DNA of 64,000 nt from Pelagimonas phthalicica (GTDB lineage: Bacteria > Pseudomonadota > Alphaproteobacteria > Rhodobacterales > Rhodobacteraceae), in NCBI RefSeq assembly GCF_004364805.1, contig NZ_SOAP01000002.1:930001-994000 (forward strand), given 5' to 3'. Positions 1-8,968 of this stretch are shown one piece after another (position 1 is the stretch's first letter; every line of letters starts with the position of its first letter). The translations under genes and the position numbers were made by a program. The notes under the pieces are model-generated. The model saw only the letters and a list, made by a program, of their open reading frames with translations. It did no database searches and had not been told where the DNA came from.

Positions 1-895
1 CGGTCGCAACGATGGCCGTTTCGGGTCGAATGGCGCGCATCTCAGCCTCAACCTTGGCACGCTCTGCCTCAAACGCCGCGCGCCAGTGATCCAAGCTTTC
101 CCCCGGCACAACCCGAAAGCCCAGGCCAAAATGGCAATCCTTGGCGGTGATGTTATGGGCGGTGCCCCCTTCGATCACCCCGACATGGACATTGGTGTAG
201 GGCGGGTAAAACAGTTCTGCCATCCCTTGCGGCTCAGCGGCCTCTTGTGATGCATTCACCTGATTGCACCATTCGATCAGCTTGGCTGCAAACATGATCG
301 CACTGACGCCCTCATTCAAGATCGAGCTATGCACCTCAAACCCTTGAACATGAACGTTATAGCCAACAAATCCCTTATGGCCCAAAACAGCGCGCATCAT
401 GGTCGGTTCGCCAATGATCACATCGCTGGCCTTGGGCAAAATCGCCATATCGGCAATCAACCCCGGCGCGCCGGTACAGCCGATTTCCTCGTCAAAGCTC
501 AGCGCGATTTGCAAAGGCCGGGTGATCCCGTGCCGCGCCGCCTCGACCAGCGCCCAAATCGCCAAAGCATCAAAGCCTTTCATATCGGTGGAGCCGCGCC
601 CATAAAGACGCCCGTCTTTTTCGGTCAACACAAACGGATCGGTGACCCAGTCCTGCCCGTCGACTGGAACCACATCCGTGTGCCCGGACAAGATCACCCC
701 ACCGGCAATCTCTGGCCCGACATGGGCAAACAGCGCGGCCTTGTCCCGCGCATCGTTCCAATGGCGATGGCAGGTGATACCATGTCCGGTCAGATAGGTC
801 TCAACCCAGTCAATAAGCGCCAGATTGCTTTTGGCCGACACCGTATCAAAGGCGACCAGCCGCTCCAGAATCTCACGCGGTGACAAGACCTGCAT
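1..895 (-). CDS. argE: Acetylornithine deacetylase, M20 peptidase family (3' end cut by window edge)
   Basis: Reads on the minus strand from the ATG at 895 off the left edge, so about 298 N-terminal residues are visible and the C-terminus is missing. It is a zinc-dependent amidohydrolase of the M20 family. The visible marks are the metal-binding SGHTDVVP segment, GRGSTDMKG with the second metal aspartate, EEIGCTGAP with the catalytic and metal glutamates, and a dimerisation-domain HSS. The opening (LVAFDTVSAKSNLALIDWVE) is typical of the ArgE subgroup, which removes the acetyl group from N-acetylornithine in arginine synthesis. M20 paralogues acting on other N-acyl amino acids look similar, so the substrate is inferred. 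The gene follows the ABC ATPase gene on the same strand, but a repeat element with strong hairpins lies between them, so co-transcription is doubtful. Confidence 0.82.
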   Translation of the reverse strand, partial: MQVLSPREILERLVAFDTVSAKSNLALIDWVETYLTGHGITCHRHWNDARDKAALFAHVGPEIAGGVILSGHTDVVPVDGQDWVTDPFVLTEKDGRLYGRGSTDMKGFDALAIWALVEAARHGITRPLQIALSFDEEIGCTGAPGLIADMAILPKASDVIIGEPTMMRAVLGHKGFVGYNVHVQGFEVHSSILNEGVSAIMFAAKLIEWCNQVNASQEAAEPQGMAELFYPPYTNVHVGVIEGGTAHNITAKDCHFGLGFRVVPGESLDHWRAAFEAERAKVEAEMRAIRPETAIVAT

Positions 896-906
896 GCAGA
901 CCTCCT

Positions 907-999
907 GTTTCTTCTTGGTCCAAATATTCTCGGGGGGAGCGTCGCGCTTGCGCGACGTGGGGGGCAGACAGCCCCCCGCCCCGCCCGCGGCACGCGCCT
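907..999 (-). repeat. Composite 3' element, copy 1
   Basis: Minus-strand element between the ABC ATPase stop and argE. Read in the direction of those genes it holds a box GCGCGTGCCGCGGGCGGG, a hairpin GGGGGGC/GCCCCCC, a second hairpin CGTCGCG-CAAG-CGCGACG and the tail CGAGAATATTTGG. An extra hairpin, AAGCTTT/AAAGCTT at 1000-1016, overlaps the ATPase stop codon. It is one of eight related copies in the window and probably ends or protects the upstream transcript. Confidence 0.85.
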
Positions 1000-1014
1000 A
1001 AGCTTTTACAAAGC

Positions 1015-2847
1015 TTAATACCCGCTATCGGAAATCAGCACTTTGTGGCCCGGGCTGACCTCTTTGTATTCCGACGGTCCCGGCTCATGGCCAACCGGAT
1101 GGATCGGCGATGGGATCGGTTTAAAGTTCAGATCCTTCTCTGACTTGCGCTGGCGCGGGTCGGCAATGGGCACCGCGCTCATCAGGGCCTTGGTATAGGC
1201 ATGTTGCGGGTTCTCAAACACCTCGCGGCGCGGGCCCAATTCAACAATCCGCCCCAGATACATCACGCCGACCTGATGGCTGACGCGCTCAACCACCGCC
1301 ATATCGTGGCTGATGAACAGATAGCCCAGCCCCAATTCTTCTTGCAGCTCCATCATCAGGTTGATCACCTGCGCCTGCACCGACACATCCAGCGCCGAAA
1401 CCGCTTCATCCGCGACAATCAGTTTGGGGTTCAAAGCCAAAGCCCGCGCGATGGCGATACGCTGACGTTGCCCACCCGACAGCTCATGCGGATAGCGGCG
1501 CATAAAGCTGCGCGGCAATTCCACCCGGTCAAACAGATTGGCCACCCGGTCATTGATCGCGCTGCCACTATCGACATTGTAATTCTTCAGGGGCTCCGCC
1601 ACCTGATCCGCCAACTGCAATTGCGGGTTCAGTGAGGCAAAGGGATCCTGAAAGATCATCTGCATTTCGCGACGCTCATCCCGCAGCTCAGCCGGAGACA
1701 GGGCCATCACATCCTTCCCGTCGAGATCAATCTTGCCGGAGAGCGGGTCAACCAGACGCAAGATCGAGCGCCCCGCCGTGGATTTACCGCATCCGGATTC
1801 GCCCACAAGTGACAGGGTTTGCCCCTTGTTGATAGTAAAGGAAACATCCTCAACCGCGTGAACATTCGCCACCGTACGGCGAAAGAAACCACCTTTGACC
1901 GGAAAGCGCGTTGTCAGGTTCTCAACCGTCAACAGCCGTTCTTCTGATCCGGTAATGGGCTGCGGATCATGATCTTCCTGACCAACCAGGCGCATGGGTT
2001 CGGGCAGATCCTTGCCGCGCATTTCACCCAGTTTGGGCACCGCCGCCAAAAGAGCTTGAGTATAGGGGTGCTGCGGGTTCTCAAAGATTTCCTCGACCGT
2101 ACCCTCTTCGACCTTGTTACCACGGAACATGACAACGACTCGGTCCGCCATCTGCGCTACGACCGCCATGTCATGGGTGATGAACATCACCGCCGTGCCG
2201 GTCTCGCGCTTCAACCGGTCCATCAGCGCCAGAATCTCGGCCTGAATGGTCACATCCAAAGCGGTCGTTGGCTCATCCGCAATCAACAGACGGGGTTTGC
2301 AAGCCAAGGCCATGGCGATCACCACGCGCTGGCGCATACCACCCGACAATTCATGCGGGTATTGGGTCAAACGGCGCTCGGGCTCAGGGATGCGCACCTG
2401 GCGCAACAGTTCCAGCGCACGCTCTTGCGCCTCGGCTTTGTTCAGCCCGCGATGCACGCGCAACCCTTCGGTCAATTGCCGCCCGACAGTGAAAACCGGG
2501 TTCAGCGCTGTCATCGGTTCCTGAAAGATCATCCCGATCTCATCACCGCGAATCCCGCGCATTTTGTTTTGGTCAACCTCGGTCAGGTCGGTCACACCGC
2601 CTTCGCGGCGATCAAAAAGTAGGCGGCCGCCTGCTATTTCACCACCGCCATATTCGACCAAGCGCATCAGCGAGAGCGAGGAAACCGATTTTCCCGACCC
2701 CGATTCGCCCACGACGCAAACCGTTTCCCCGGCCCCGACATCAAAGGACACATCCTCGACCCCGACGACCGGACCGTCCTTTGTTTGAAACTCCACCCGC
2801 AGTTTTTCTACGCGGGCGATCGGGCCTTGCGACGCAACGTCAAGCAT
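1015..2847 (-). CDS. ABC transporter double ATPase (dipeptide/oligopeptide type, DppD-DppF fusion)
   Basis: Predicted 610-residue protein with two complete nucleotide-binding domains in one chain, which powers import of peptides or similar solutes through the DppB/DppC-type permeases. Domain 1 has Walker A GESGSGKS (47-54), signature LSGGMRQR (167-174) and Walker B LLIADEP (187-193). Domain 2 has GESGCGKST (349-357), LSGGQRQR (456-463) and LIVADEA (476-482). Each is followed by the oligopeptide-type C-terminal extension ([20 protein letters not shown]). The ATG at 2847 is chosen because GGAG lies about 9 bases before it; in-frame codons further upstream have no such site. The gene is transcribed away from the binding-protein and permease genes that start at 3129. 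Most family operons instead place the ATPases after the permeases. Substrate is unknown. Confidence 0.93.
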   Translation of the reverse strand: MLDVASQGPIARVEKLRVEFQTKDGPVVGVEDVSFDVGAGETVCVVGESGSGKSVSSLSLMRLVEYGGGEIAGGRLLFDRREGGVTDLTEVDQNKMRGIRGDEIGMIFQEPMTALNPVFTVGRQLTEGLRVHRGLNKAEAQERALELLRQVRIPEPERRLTQYPHELSGGMRQRVVIAMALACKPRLLIADEPTTALDVTIQAEILALMDRLKRETGTAVMFITHDMAVVAQMADRVVVMFRGNKVEEGTVEEIFENPQHPYTQALLAAVPKLGEMRGKDLPEPMRLVGQEDHDPQPITGSEERLLTVENLTTRFPVKGGFFRRTVANVHAVEDVSFTINKGQTLSLVGESGCGKSTAGRSILRLVDPLSGKIDLDGKDVMALSPAELRDERREMQMIFQDPFASLNPQLQLADQVAEPLKNYNVDSGSAINDRVANLFDRVELPRSFMRRYPHELSGGQRQRIAIARALALNPKLIVADEAVSALDVSVQAQVINLMMELQEELGLGYLFISHDMAVVERVSHQVGVMYLGRIVELGPRREVFENPQHAYTKALMSAVPIADPRQRKSEKDLNFKPIPSPIHPVGHEPGPSEYKEVSPGHKVLISDSGY

Positions 2848-2857
2848 TGTTAGCGCT

Positions 2858-2872
2858 CCAAATATTATTTGG
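2858..2872. promoter_or_regulatory. Palindrome in the leader of the ABC ATPase gene, possible operator
   Basis: The sequence CCAAATATTATTTGG is an inverted repeat with 7-base arms around one central base. It lies just upstream of the GGAG ribosome-binding site of the minus-strand ATPase gene, in the divergent interval shared with the binding-protein gene. A repressor bound here could affect the ATPase transcript. No regulator gene is adjacent, so this is only a candidate. Confidence 0.35.
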
Positions 2873-2966
2873 CTTTGGAGGCTAGTTCTTCTGTCGACAA
2901 AGTGTAAACCCCCTGTCTCGCTTTTCCGGAAAGAGGCAAAGGTTTCCCACACGCCCCCCTTGCAAT

Positions 2967-2994
2967 TTGTCCGCTTTCCGGTTTTCGATACAAT
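2967..2994 (+). promoter_or_regulatory. Candidate sigma-70 promoter for the ABC binding-protein operon
   Basis: TTGTCC and TACAAT are separated by 16 bases in the 281-base divergent interval, and the -10 box ends 134 bases before the binding-protein start. The fit to -35/-10 consensus is fair, and this is the best pair seen on the plus strand. The long leader leaves room for other promoters. Confidence 0.35.
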
Positions 2995-3128
2995 TAGTGT
3001 GGGCGCGGTATTTGCATAATTTGTCAGCGATTAACTTTAGTTGCCTTGGAAATGTGCCAATGGTCAGCCCATTCAATCATAATGGAAAGGGACGTTTTGA
3101 GCCCTGACCAACCAACATGGAGAGAAAA

Positions 3129-4826
3129 ATGAAACTCAAGTCTTTGATGCTTGGGGCCGCAGCGTCCATGGCGCTGGCCCCTGCTGCTTTTGCGGAACGC
3201 GGCAGCGATGGCGACGTCAAAATCATCTATTGGCAGGCCCCATCGATCCTGAACCCGTTCCTGTCCGGCGGCACCAAGGACATCGAAAGTGCTTCGATGA
3301 TCATCGAACCGCTGGCGCGCTATAATGAAAAAGGCGAACTGGTTCCTTGGTTGGTTGAAGAAGTCCCAACCACTGCAAATGGCGGTGTGTCCGAAGATCT
3401 GACCAGCATCACCTGGAAAATCACCCCGGGCATCACATGGTCCGACGGTTCTGCCTTTACCTCGGCTGACGTCAAATTCACCTATGACTATTGCACCGAC
3501 CCCGAAGGCGGCTGCGCGCAGTTGACCAAATTCGAAGGTGTCACCGCGGTTGAAACCCCAGATGATCTGACCGTGATCGTGAAATTCGACGCGCCTACGC
3601 CGAATCCTTATGGCCCGTTTGTAGGCGGCGAGAGCCCGATCCTGCAAAAGGCACAGTTCGAAAACTGCATGGGTGCTGCGGCCTCAACCTGCACCGAGCA
3701 GAACTTTAACCCAATTGGCACCGGCCCGTTCAAAGTTGTTGAGTTCAAGCCCAATGACGTGATCACCATGGAAGCCAACGAAAACTACCGTGTGGCTGAC
3801 AAGCCCGCCTTTGCATCGGTGACCTTCAAAGGGGGCGGATCTGCAGCGGCATCCGGTACGGCGGTTATGGAAACCGGCGAATTTGACTATGCATGGAACT
3901 TGCAGCTGGCACCTGACGTCATCGCCAAGATGGAAGCAGGCGGCAAAGGCAAGCCGGTCGCTGGCTTTGGTCCGCTGCTGGAACGCATCATGTTGAACAA
4001 CACCAACCCTGATCCGGCGCTTGGCCCGGATGAGCGTTCTGTTGTCCGCCCCCACCCATTCCTGAGCGACCCAGCGGTCTACAAAGCCATGTCCATGGCC
4101 ATCGACCGACCATTGCTGGTTGAAGTGGGCTATGGCCAAGCCGGCCGTGTGTCCTGCTCCTGGGTCCCTGCCCCCGAAGCCTATGCAATCACCGTTGATG
4201 GCTGCGATGTGCAGGACATCGAAGGCGCCAAGAAAATGCTCGACGATGCTGGCATCGTAGACAGCGACGGTGACGGCGTTCGTGAAAAAGACGGTGTACC
4301 GCTCAAGATCCTGTACCAGACCTCGACCAACGCCGTGCGTCAGGACTTCCAGGCTCTGATCAAAGAATGGTGGAGCGAGATCGGCATCGAAACCGAGCTG
4401 CGCAACATCGACGCTTCGGTCTTCTTTGGTGGTGACGCCGGTTCCCCGGACACCTTCCAGAAGTTCTATGCCGATGTTGAAATGTACGCCAACACCTTCA
4501 ACGGCACCGACCCCCAAGCCTACCTGGGCAACGGTCTGTGCGACAAGGCTCCACGTCCAGACACCCAGTGGCAGGGTGAAAACATTTCGCGCTTCTGCTC
4601 GGAAGAATTCGACGCCATCCACGCGGAACTGTCTGAAACAGCGGATATGGGCAAACGCGCCGAGCTGGCCAAGCAGTTGAGCGCAATGGCCTTCGAAGAA
4701 GGCGCGATGATCCCGCTGGTTCACCGTGGTCGCCTGTCTGCCCATGCCAACAGCCTTGGTGGAGTCAAACTGAACGTTTGGGACAGCGAGCTGTGGAACG
4801 TCGCTGATTGGTATCGCATCAAGTAA
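3129..4826 (+). CDS. ABC transporter periplasmic binding protein (SBP_bac_5, peptide/opine type)
   Basis: Predicted 565 residues. The N-terminus (MKLKSLMLGAAASMALAPA, ending AFA at residue 22) is a clear Sec signal peptide, so the protein captures solute in the periplasm and delivers it to the adjacent permeases. The body has the family-5 layout, for example YWQAPSILNPFLSGG near the mature N-terminus, ITWSDGSAFTSADVKFTYDY, and the AKKMLDDAGI segment later. The start at 3129 has GGAGAG eight bases upstream and gives the proper signal peptide; the ATG at 3117 would add four residues. The mature protein has several cysteines, and their role is not known. The ligand cannot be told from the sequence: dipeptides, oligopeptides, opines and sugars are all used by this family. 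Confidence 0.93.
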   Translation: MKLKSLMLGAAASMALAPAAFAERGSDGDVKIIYWQAPSILNPFLSGGTKDIESASMIIEPLARYNEKGELVPWLVEEVPTTANGGVSEDLTSITWKITPGITWSDGSAFTSADVKFTYDYCTDPEGGCAQLTKFEGVTAVETPDDLTVIVKFDAPTPNPYGPFVGGESPILQKAQFENCMGAAASTCTEQNFNPIGTGPFKVVEFKPNDVITMEANENYRVADKPAFASVTFKGGGSAAASGTAVMETGEFDYAWNLQLAPDVIAKMEAGGKGKPVAGFGPLLERIMLNNTNPDPALGPDERSVVRPHPFLSDPAVYKAMSMAIDRPLLVEVGYGQAGRVSCSWVPAPEAYAITVDGCDVQDIEGAKKMLDDAGIVDSDGDGVREKDGVPLKILYQTSTNAVRQDFQALIKEWWSEIGIETELRNIDASVFFGGDAGSPDTFQKFYADVEMYANTFNGTDPQAYLGNGLCDKAPRPDTQWQGENISRFCSEEFDAIHAELSETADMGKRAELAKQLSAMAFEEGAMIPLVHRGRLSAHANSLGGVKLNVWDSELWNVADWYRIK

Positions 4827-4877
4827 GGCGATTTGGGCGGAGCAAACCCTTGCTTTGCCCCTTTCCCATTCTGTGAT

Positions 4878-4897
4878 GGGCGGGGAGTGCCCCGCCC
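4878..4897 (+). terminator. Hairpin between binding-protein and permease genes (attenuator-like)
   Basis: GGGCGGGG, loop AGTG, CCCCGCCC forms a perfect 8-bp stem in the 119-base gap after the binding-protein stop. There is no U-run after it, so it is more likely a stabilising or attenuating structure that keeps the binding protein in excess over the permeases than a full terminator. Confidence 0.6.
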
Positions 4898-4945
4898 TTC
4901 CTCAAAGGACCACATCCCTATGACACTCATGATCCGAGGCGCCGC

Positions 4946-6008
4946 ATGCTGACCTATGCAATCAGGCGTTTGATCCTTTCTGTTCCGACTTTGCTGTTCA
5001 TCAGCTTCGTCATTTTCATGCTGTTGCAGCTGGCACCGGGCGATCCGATGGCCCAGGTACCGCTGACAGTACCCCCTGAAGTCAAACAAAAAATGCGCGA
5101 AGCGCTGGGGGTTGGTGAACCCGCGCTTGTGCAATACTGGAAATGGCTGGTTCAGGTCTTTTGGATCGAACCCAAGGTTCTGGTCGACTACATGTTTGGC
5201 ACCCAATTTGCCTGGCATTGGGAACCCGCGCTGACCGAATTGAACGGCGACCAGATTGCCGCGCTGAAAGAAGCCGGCCGGTTCCGCGAAGTCGCCGGTC
5301 AGGTCGAAATCCTAGTGCAGGACCAACGCGTTATCTCTTGGCAGACCCGCTCTCCGGTGATGGATATCGTGGTGCAACGGATCCCGCAAACCCTTTGGGT
5401 TGTCGGTGTGGCCTATGTTGTCGCGATCCTGATTGCGCTGCCCATCGGTATCTATTCCGCCTATCGTCAATATTCGGTCTTTGATCAGGCCGGGACATTT
5501 GTGACGATGATCGGCTTTTCGATCCCGCCCTTCTTTACCGGGCCGCTGTTGATCGTGATCTTCTCCGTACAGTTGGGCCAGTTTCAAAGTGCAGCTGCAA
5601 CAGATGATCATGCCGGTCATGGTGCTTGCGCTACAGATCACAGCCCAGCTCAGCCGCTATATGCGCGCCTCGATGCTGGACAATCTGGGACAGGATTACG
5701 TCCGCACCGCCCGCGCCAAAGGCATGAGCGAAAGCGTCGTGGTCCTGCAGCACGTGTTGCGCAACTCGATGATCCCGGTTGTGACCGTGATTGCCCTTGG
5801 TATCCCAAGCATCTTTGGCGGCGCGATCATCACCGAAAACGTGTTCAAGGTGAACGGCATCGGGCAGCTCCTGCTGACCTGGCTCTTTGCCAATGACTTG
5901 CCGGGCGTGATGACCCTGACCTTTATCTTTGCGGTGCTGATCGTGCTGTTCAACCTGGTGGCAGACATCCTCTATGGCCTGCTTGACCCGAGGATCCGCT
6001 ATGACTGA
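4946..6008 (+). pseudogene. ABC transporter permease, DppB/OppB family, broken by a frameshift with loss of sequence
   Basis: Two halves of one inner-membrane permease lie in different frames. The first half starts at ATG 4946 (MLTYAIRRLILSVPTLLF, the classical DppB-type N-terminus) and runs in frame to about base 5578 (IFSVQLG, residue 211), then continues as unrelated out-of-frame sequence. The second half is readable from about 5583 (FKVQLQQMIMPVMVL) through the permease signature region (SRYMRASMLDNLGQDYVRTARAKG) to the stop at 6008. In related permeases a loop of roughly 15 residues usually separates these two segments. The sequence therefore appears to have lost some 40-60 bases, not a multiple of three. 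No full-length product can be made unless the sequence is in error or recoding occurs. The rest of the gene shows no decay, so the event is recent or artefactual. The last 8 bases overlap the next permease gene. Confidence 0.8.
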
Positions 6009-6969
6009 GACCGTTGCTCCGATTGAGGCCCTCAAGGACAAAGGGCCAGAGAAACCACCGCGTTCACGCTGGAAGGATGTTTGGGACCAGTTCACCAAAC
6101 ACAAGGGCGCGATGTTCGGGCTGTTCTTCCTGGTGTTGATCACTTTGGCGGTGCTGATTGGCCCGCTTCTGTGGGACGCAGATCCGCAAAAGATCGACAT
6201 TCGTAACAAGAACATGCGCCCGATCTACACCGCGATCTGGGATGGTGATGCCAAGGTGGGGTGGAACAAGCCACTGGGGTCTGACCAACTGGGCCGCGAC
6301 CAACTGGCACAATTGCTGGCTGGTGGGCGCGCCTCGATGGCCGTTGGTTGGGCGGCCATGATCCTGTCGCTGTTGATCGGTACCGGGATTGGTGTTGCTG
6401 CGGGCTTTTATAAAAAGATCGACGGTCTGCTGATGCGCACCACCGACCTCTTCTTGGCCCTGCCGGTTCTGCCCCTACTCTTGCTGGCGGTCACCCTGTT
6501 CCGCCAACCCTTGCGCGAGAATTTCGGGCCTGAGGGGGGCATGTTCATCCTCATTGTCTCGGTCATCGCCCTAACCTCCTGGATGCCAACGGCACGGATT
6601 GTGCGTGGTGACGTTCTGGCGATCAAAGAGCGGGAATTTGTGCTCGCAGCACGCTCTATCGGCACCATGCCGGGCAAGATCATCCGACGGCATCTGCTGC
6701 CTAACGTGCTCTCGCCTATTTTGGTGTCTGCGGCTCTGGGTCTTGCCACGGCCATCATCACCGAAAGTGCGCTGAGCTTCCTCGGCGTCGGCTTCCCCTC
6801 TGACTTCCCCACCTGGGGCAAGATGCTGGCGGATGCGGTGGTCCGGATGGAAGAATATCCAGAACGCGTGCTGCTCCCTGGCTTTGCAATCTCACTGACA
6901 GTATTGTCGGTGAACTATCTCGGAGATGGTTTGCGCGACGCGCTGGACCCGCGCATTCGCGGGCGCTAA
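6001..6969 (+). CDS. ABC transporter permease, DppC/OppC family
   Basis: Predicted 322-residue inner-membrane permease, the partner of the upstream DppB-type subunit. After a charged N-terminus (RSRWKDVWDQFTKHKGAMFGL) and the first membrane helix comes a periplasmic loop with the family mark GSDQLGRDQLAQLLAGGRASM, followed by about five more helices. The EAA-type cytoplasmic loop that contacts the ATPase is at EFVLAARSIGTMPGKIIRRHLLPN. The C-terminus ends GDGLRDALDPRIRGR. The ATG at 6001 overlaps the end of the preceding permease by 8 bases (ATGACTGA), indicating translational coupling; with the preceding gene frameshifted, that coupling may be lost. A strong terminator follows, ending the operon. 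Confidence 0.93.
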   Translation: MTETVAPIEALKDKGPEKPPRSRWKDVWDQFTKHKGAMFGLFFLVLITLAVLIGPLLWDADPQKIDIRNKNMRPIYTAIWDGDAKVGWNKPLGSDQLGRDQLAQLLAGGRASMAVGWAAMILSLLIGTGIGVAAGFYKKIDGLLMRTTDLFLALPVLPLLLLAVTLFRQPLRENFGPEGGMFILIVSVIALTSWMPTARIVRGDVLAIKEREFVLAARSIGTMPGKIIRRHLLPNVLSPILVSAALGLATAIITESALSFLGVGFPSDFPTWGKMLADAVVRMEEYPERVLLPGFAISLTVLSVNYLGDGLRDALDPRIRGR

Positions 6970-6980
6970 CCAAGACACAT

Positions 6981-7009
6981 GAAACGGGCCTTCGGGCCCG
7001 TTTCTTTTT
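6981..7009 (+). terminator. Rho-independent terminator of the ABC importer operon
   Basis: GAAACGGGCC, loop TTCG, GGCCCGTTTC forms a perfect 10-bp stem capped by a UUCG tetraloop and followed by TTTTT. It lies 12 bases after the permease stop. Confidence 0.93.
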
Positions 7010-7036
7010 CACGAGGGGCCTTGTTCAGGAGCAACC

Positions 7037-7537
7037 ATGCCAGCCTATGCACTCTTTCTACGCGCCGTGAATGTCGGCGGCACCGGCAAGCTGCCCATGG
7101 CGGACCTGCGCCAGATGCTCTCAGACATCGGCTGCACGCATATCACCACCTATATCGCCAGCGGCAATGCGGTCTGTCACTTTGACGGCAGTGGCGAGGC
7201 TCTGCGCAGCAAGCTCGAGACCGCGCTTAAATCCTATGCAGGCAAGCCTGTGGGATGCTTTGTTTTGACCCAGCCTGAGCTGGACACACTGATCACCGCC
7301 CAGCCTTTTGAAGGTGCAGGCAATCAGATCCTGTGCCTTTTGCTGGATCACACGCCGACCACATTGACCCCCAAAAACCAAACCGACGAAGCCCTGCAGA
7401 TCGGTCCAGATTGCGTGTTCATCCACTACCCAAACGGCATGTCCCGCTCGCGCTTAGCGTTGCCTGAACACGCGCTCGGCACAGCACGCAACCTCAATAC
7501 GCTGGTCAAGATGCAAACCCTTCTGACCAAAATCTGA
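7037..7537 (+). CDS. DUF1697 family protein
   Basis: Predicted 166-residue cytoplasmic protein. It opens with the family mark YALFLRAVNVGGTGKLPMADLR, followed by TYIASGNAV and the C-terminal block ARNLNTLVKMQTLL, which together define DUF1697. The function of the family is not established. It stands alone between a terminator and a 255-base gap, and no neighbour suggests a pathway. Confidence 0.88.
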   Translation: MPAYALFLRAVNVGGTGKLPMADLRQMLSDIGCTHITTYIASGNAVCHFDGSGEALRSKLETALKSYAGKPVGCFVLTQPELDTLITAQPFEGAGNQILCLLLDHTPTTLTPKNQTDEALQIGPDCVFIHYPNGMSRSRLALPEHALGTARNLNTLVKMQTLLTKI

Positions 7538-7792
7538 CTGCCATAGGTTCTTTATCACCGCTTGGGGTGGGCATATGCCGTATTGTGCAGAAAAGGACTG
7601 GGTTCGGGGGCAAATTCCGCGCCACGGAACGTTCGAACACCTTTTTTCGGACCTCCCAAGACCCCTTTCTCCCCTCAAGCGAGAAACCAGAACATTTTCC
7701 CACCACACATTAGAATAAGTGCATAACTAATGCTTGCTCCGGACGAATTGATGCGCCAAACGGAACCCTGTTCCAAAACGCCGGAGAATCCC
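7538..7792. other. Gap upstream of the YeeE/YedE gene, with a possible operator
   Basis: No gene is supported here. An inverted repeat CATTAG-13 bases-CTAATG lies at 7708-7732, 60 bases before the transporter start, in an AT-rich patch (AGAATAAGTGCATAA) that looks like promoter DNA. It is a candidate operator only. Around 7610-7625 AATTCCG...CGGAA is a weak inverted repeat resembling the hairpins at 31921 and 63456. Confidence 0.4.
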
Positions 7793-8842
7793 ATGTACGA
7801 ATCCTTTGGTTTTGAAGAGCTCACCGCGCCACAAGCTGCGGTCTATTTCGCGCTCATCCTGGGCGCATTATTCGGGATTCTGGCAGAACGCACGAAATTC
7901 TGTTTCCGCCGTGGCCTGGTCGGAGATGATCGCAAACAGGCTTTGGGCGTCTGGATGGCAGCCTTGGCCGTTGCCATCATCGGCACCCAAGCCGGCGTGG
8001 CCGCCGAATTGATCAGCTTTGACGATCATCGCTTCATGACCTCGGACCTGCCCATCGCTGCCATTATTTTGGGGGGCGTCATGTTTGGCGCAGGCATGGT
8101 CCTGACACGGGGCTGCGCCTCGCGCCTGACCATCTTGTCAGCAACCGGCAACCTGCGTGCCCTGACCGTGTTGCTGGTCTTTGCCGTCACCGCCCATTCG
8201 GTGCTCAAAGGTGCTTTGGCCCCGCTGCGCAGCGGCTTGAACGGCGTCACCGTAGACATGGGCGACGCCATCAGCCTGGCCAACCTGCCGGGCGGAACCT
8301 GGCTCTATGCTGGTCTGTTGGCCCTCCTCGCGCTTGCCATCGCCTTGCGCTCAGGCAACCGGCCATCGCTTTTGCTGCAAGGGGGGCTGATTGGCGCGCT
8401 TGTCCCACTTGGCTGGATTGGCACCGGCTTCATCCTTTATGACGATTTTGATCCGGTCGCGATGGAAAGCCTCGCCTTCACCTCGCCCTGGACCGACACA
8501 ATCTTCTGGACGGTTGCCGCCTCTTCGATCCCTGCCAATTTTGGCCTCGGGCTGATCGGCGGCACCCTGGCGGGCGCGTTTCTCTCGGCTCTGGTCGCCC
8601 GTCGTCTGGAATGGCAAAGCTTCAGCACCCCGCAGGAAACTCTGCGCTACATCGCCGGTGCCGTGCTCATGGGCGCAGGTGGCGTTCTGGCCGGGGGATG
8701 TACCATCGGTGCGGGCCTCTCGGGCATTCCAACCCTGTCCGTCGCCGCTCTGCTGACATTGGTCTCCATCACCCTCGGTGCGCTACTGACCAATGCACAA
8801 CTGTCTAGCCGCGCCGCTGCGGCTCCGGTCCCAGCGGAATAA
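7793..8842 (+). CDS. YeeE/YedE family membrane protein, probable thiosulfate/sulfur transporter
   Basis: Predicted 349-residue protein with about nine to ten membrane helices. It carries the three conserved cysteine sites of the family: C37 (RTKFCFRRG), C108 (RGCASRLT) and C303 (GGCTIGAGLSG). In the characterised relative TsuA such cysteines relay thiosulfate across the membrane. Both family repeats are present, the first around the RGCASRLTILSATGN segment and the second around AGGCTIGAG. The ATG at 7793 has GGAG eight bases upstream; an earlier in-frame ATG at 7730 lacks this. No sulfur-oxidation genes are adjacent, so the exact substrate (thiosulfate or another sulfur species) is inferred from the family. 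Confidence 0.88.
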   Translation: MYESFGFEELTAPQAAVYFALILGALFGILAERTKFCFRRGLVGDDRKQALGVWMAALAVAIIGTQAGVAAELISFDDHRFMTSDLPIAAIILGGVMFGAGMVLTRGCASRLTILSATGNLRALTVLLVFAVTAHSVLKGALAPLRSGLNGVTVDMGDAISLANLPGGTWLYAGLLALLALAIALRSGNRPSLLLQGGLIGALVPLGWIGTGFILYDDFDPVAMESLAFTSPWTDTIFWTVAASSIPANFGLGLIGGTLAGAFLSALVARRLEWQSFSTPQETLRYIAGAVLMGAGGVLAGGCTIGAGLSGIPTLSVAALLTLVSITLGALLTNAQLSSRAAAAPVPAE

Positions 8843-8844
8843 GC

Positions 8845-8961
8845 GTTTCTTCGGGCCCTAAATATCCCGGGGATGAATTGGTCGCCTGCGACCAAGAAGG
8901 GGCAGGCCCCTTCCCGCGATTTTTCCACAGGAAAAATCGCCCCCCGCCCGCGGCACGCGCA
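8845..8961 (-). repeat. Composite 3' element, copy 2
   Basis: Minus-strand copy after the DUF3422 stop and convergent with the transporter gene. It has the box GCGCGTGCCGCGGGCGGG, an extra 11-bp hairpin (GCGATTTTTCC/GGAAAAATCGC, 8916-8940), AAGGGGC/GCCCCTT, TTGGTCG-CAGG-CGACCAA and the tail CCCCGGGATATTTAGGGCC. A further hairpin GCCGGATTT/AAATCCGGC at 8962-8981 spans the DUF3422 stop codon, as AAGCTTT/AAAGCTT does at copy 1. Confidence 0.85.
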
Positions 8962-8968
8962 GCCGGAT

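Noticed and set aside
3684-4745. Long antisense frame opposite the ABC binding-protein gene (about 350 codons)
   Set aside because: High-GC coding genes produce long open antisense frames; there is no ribosome-binding site and no family match, whereas the sense gene is clear.
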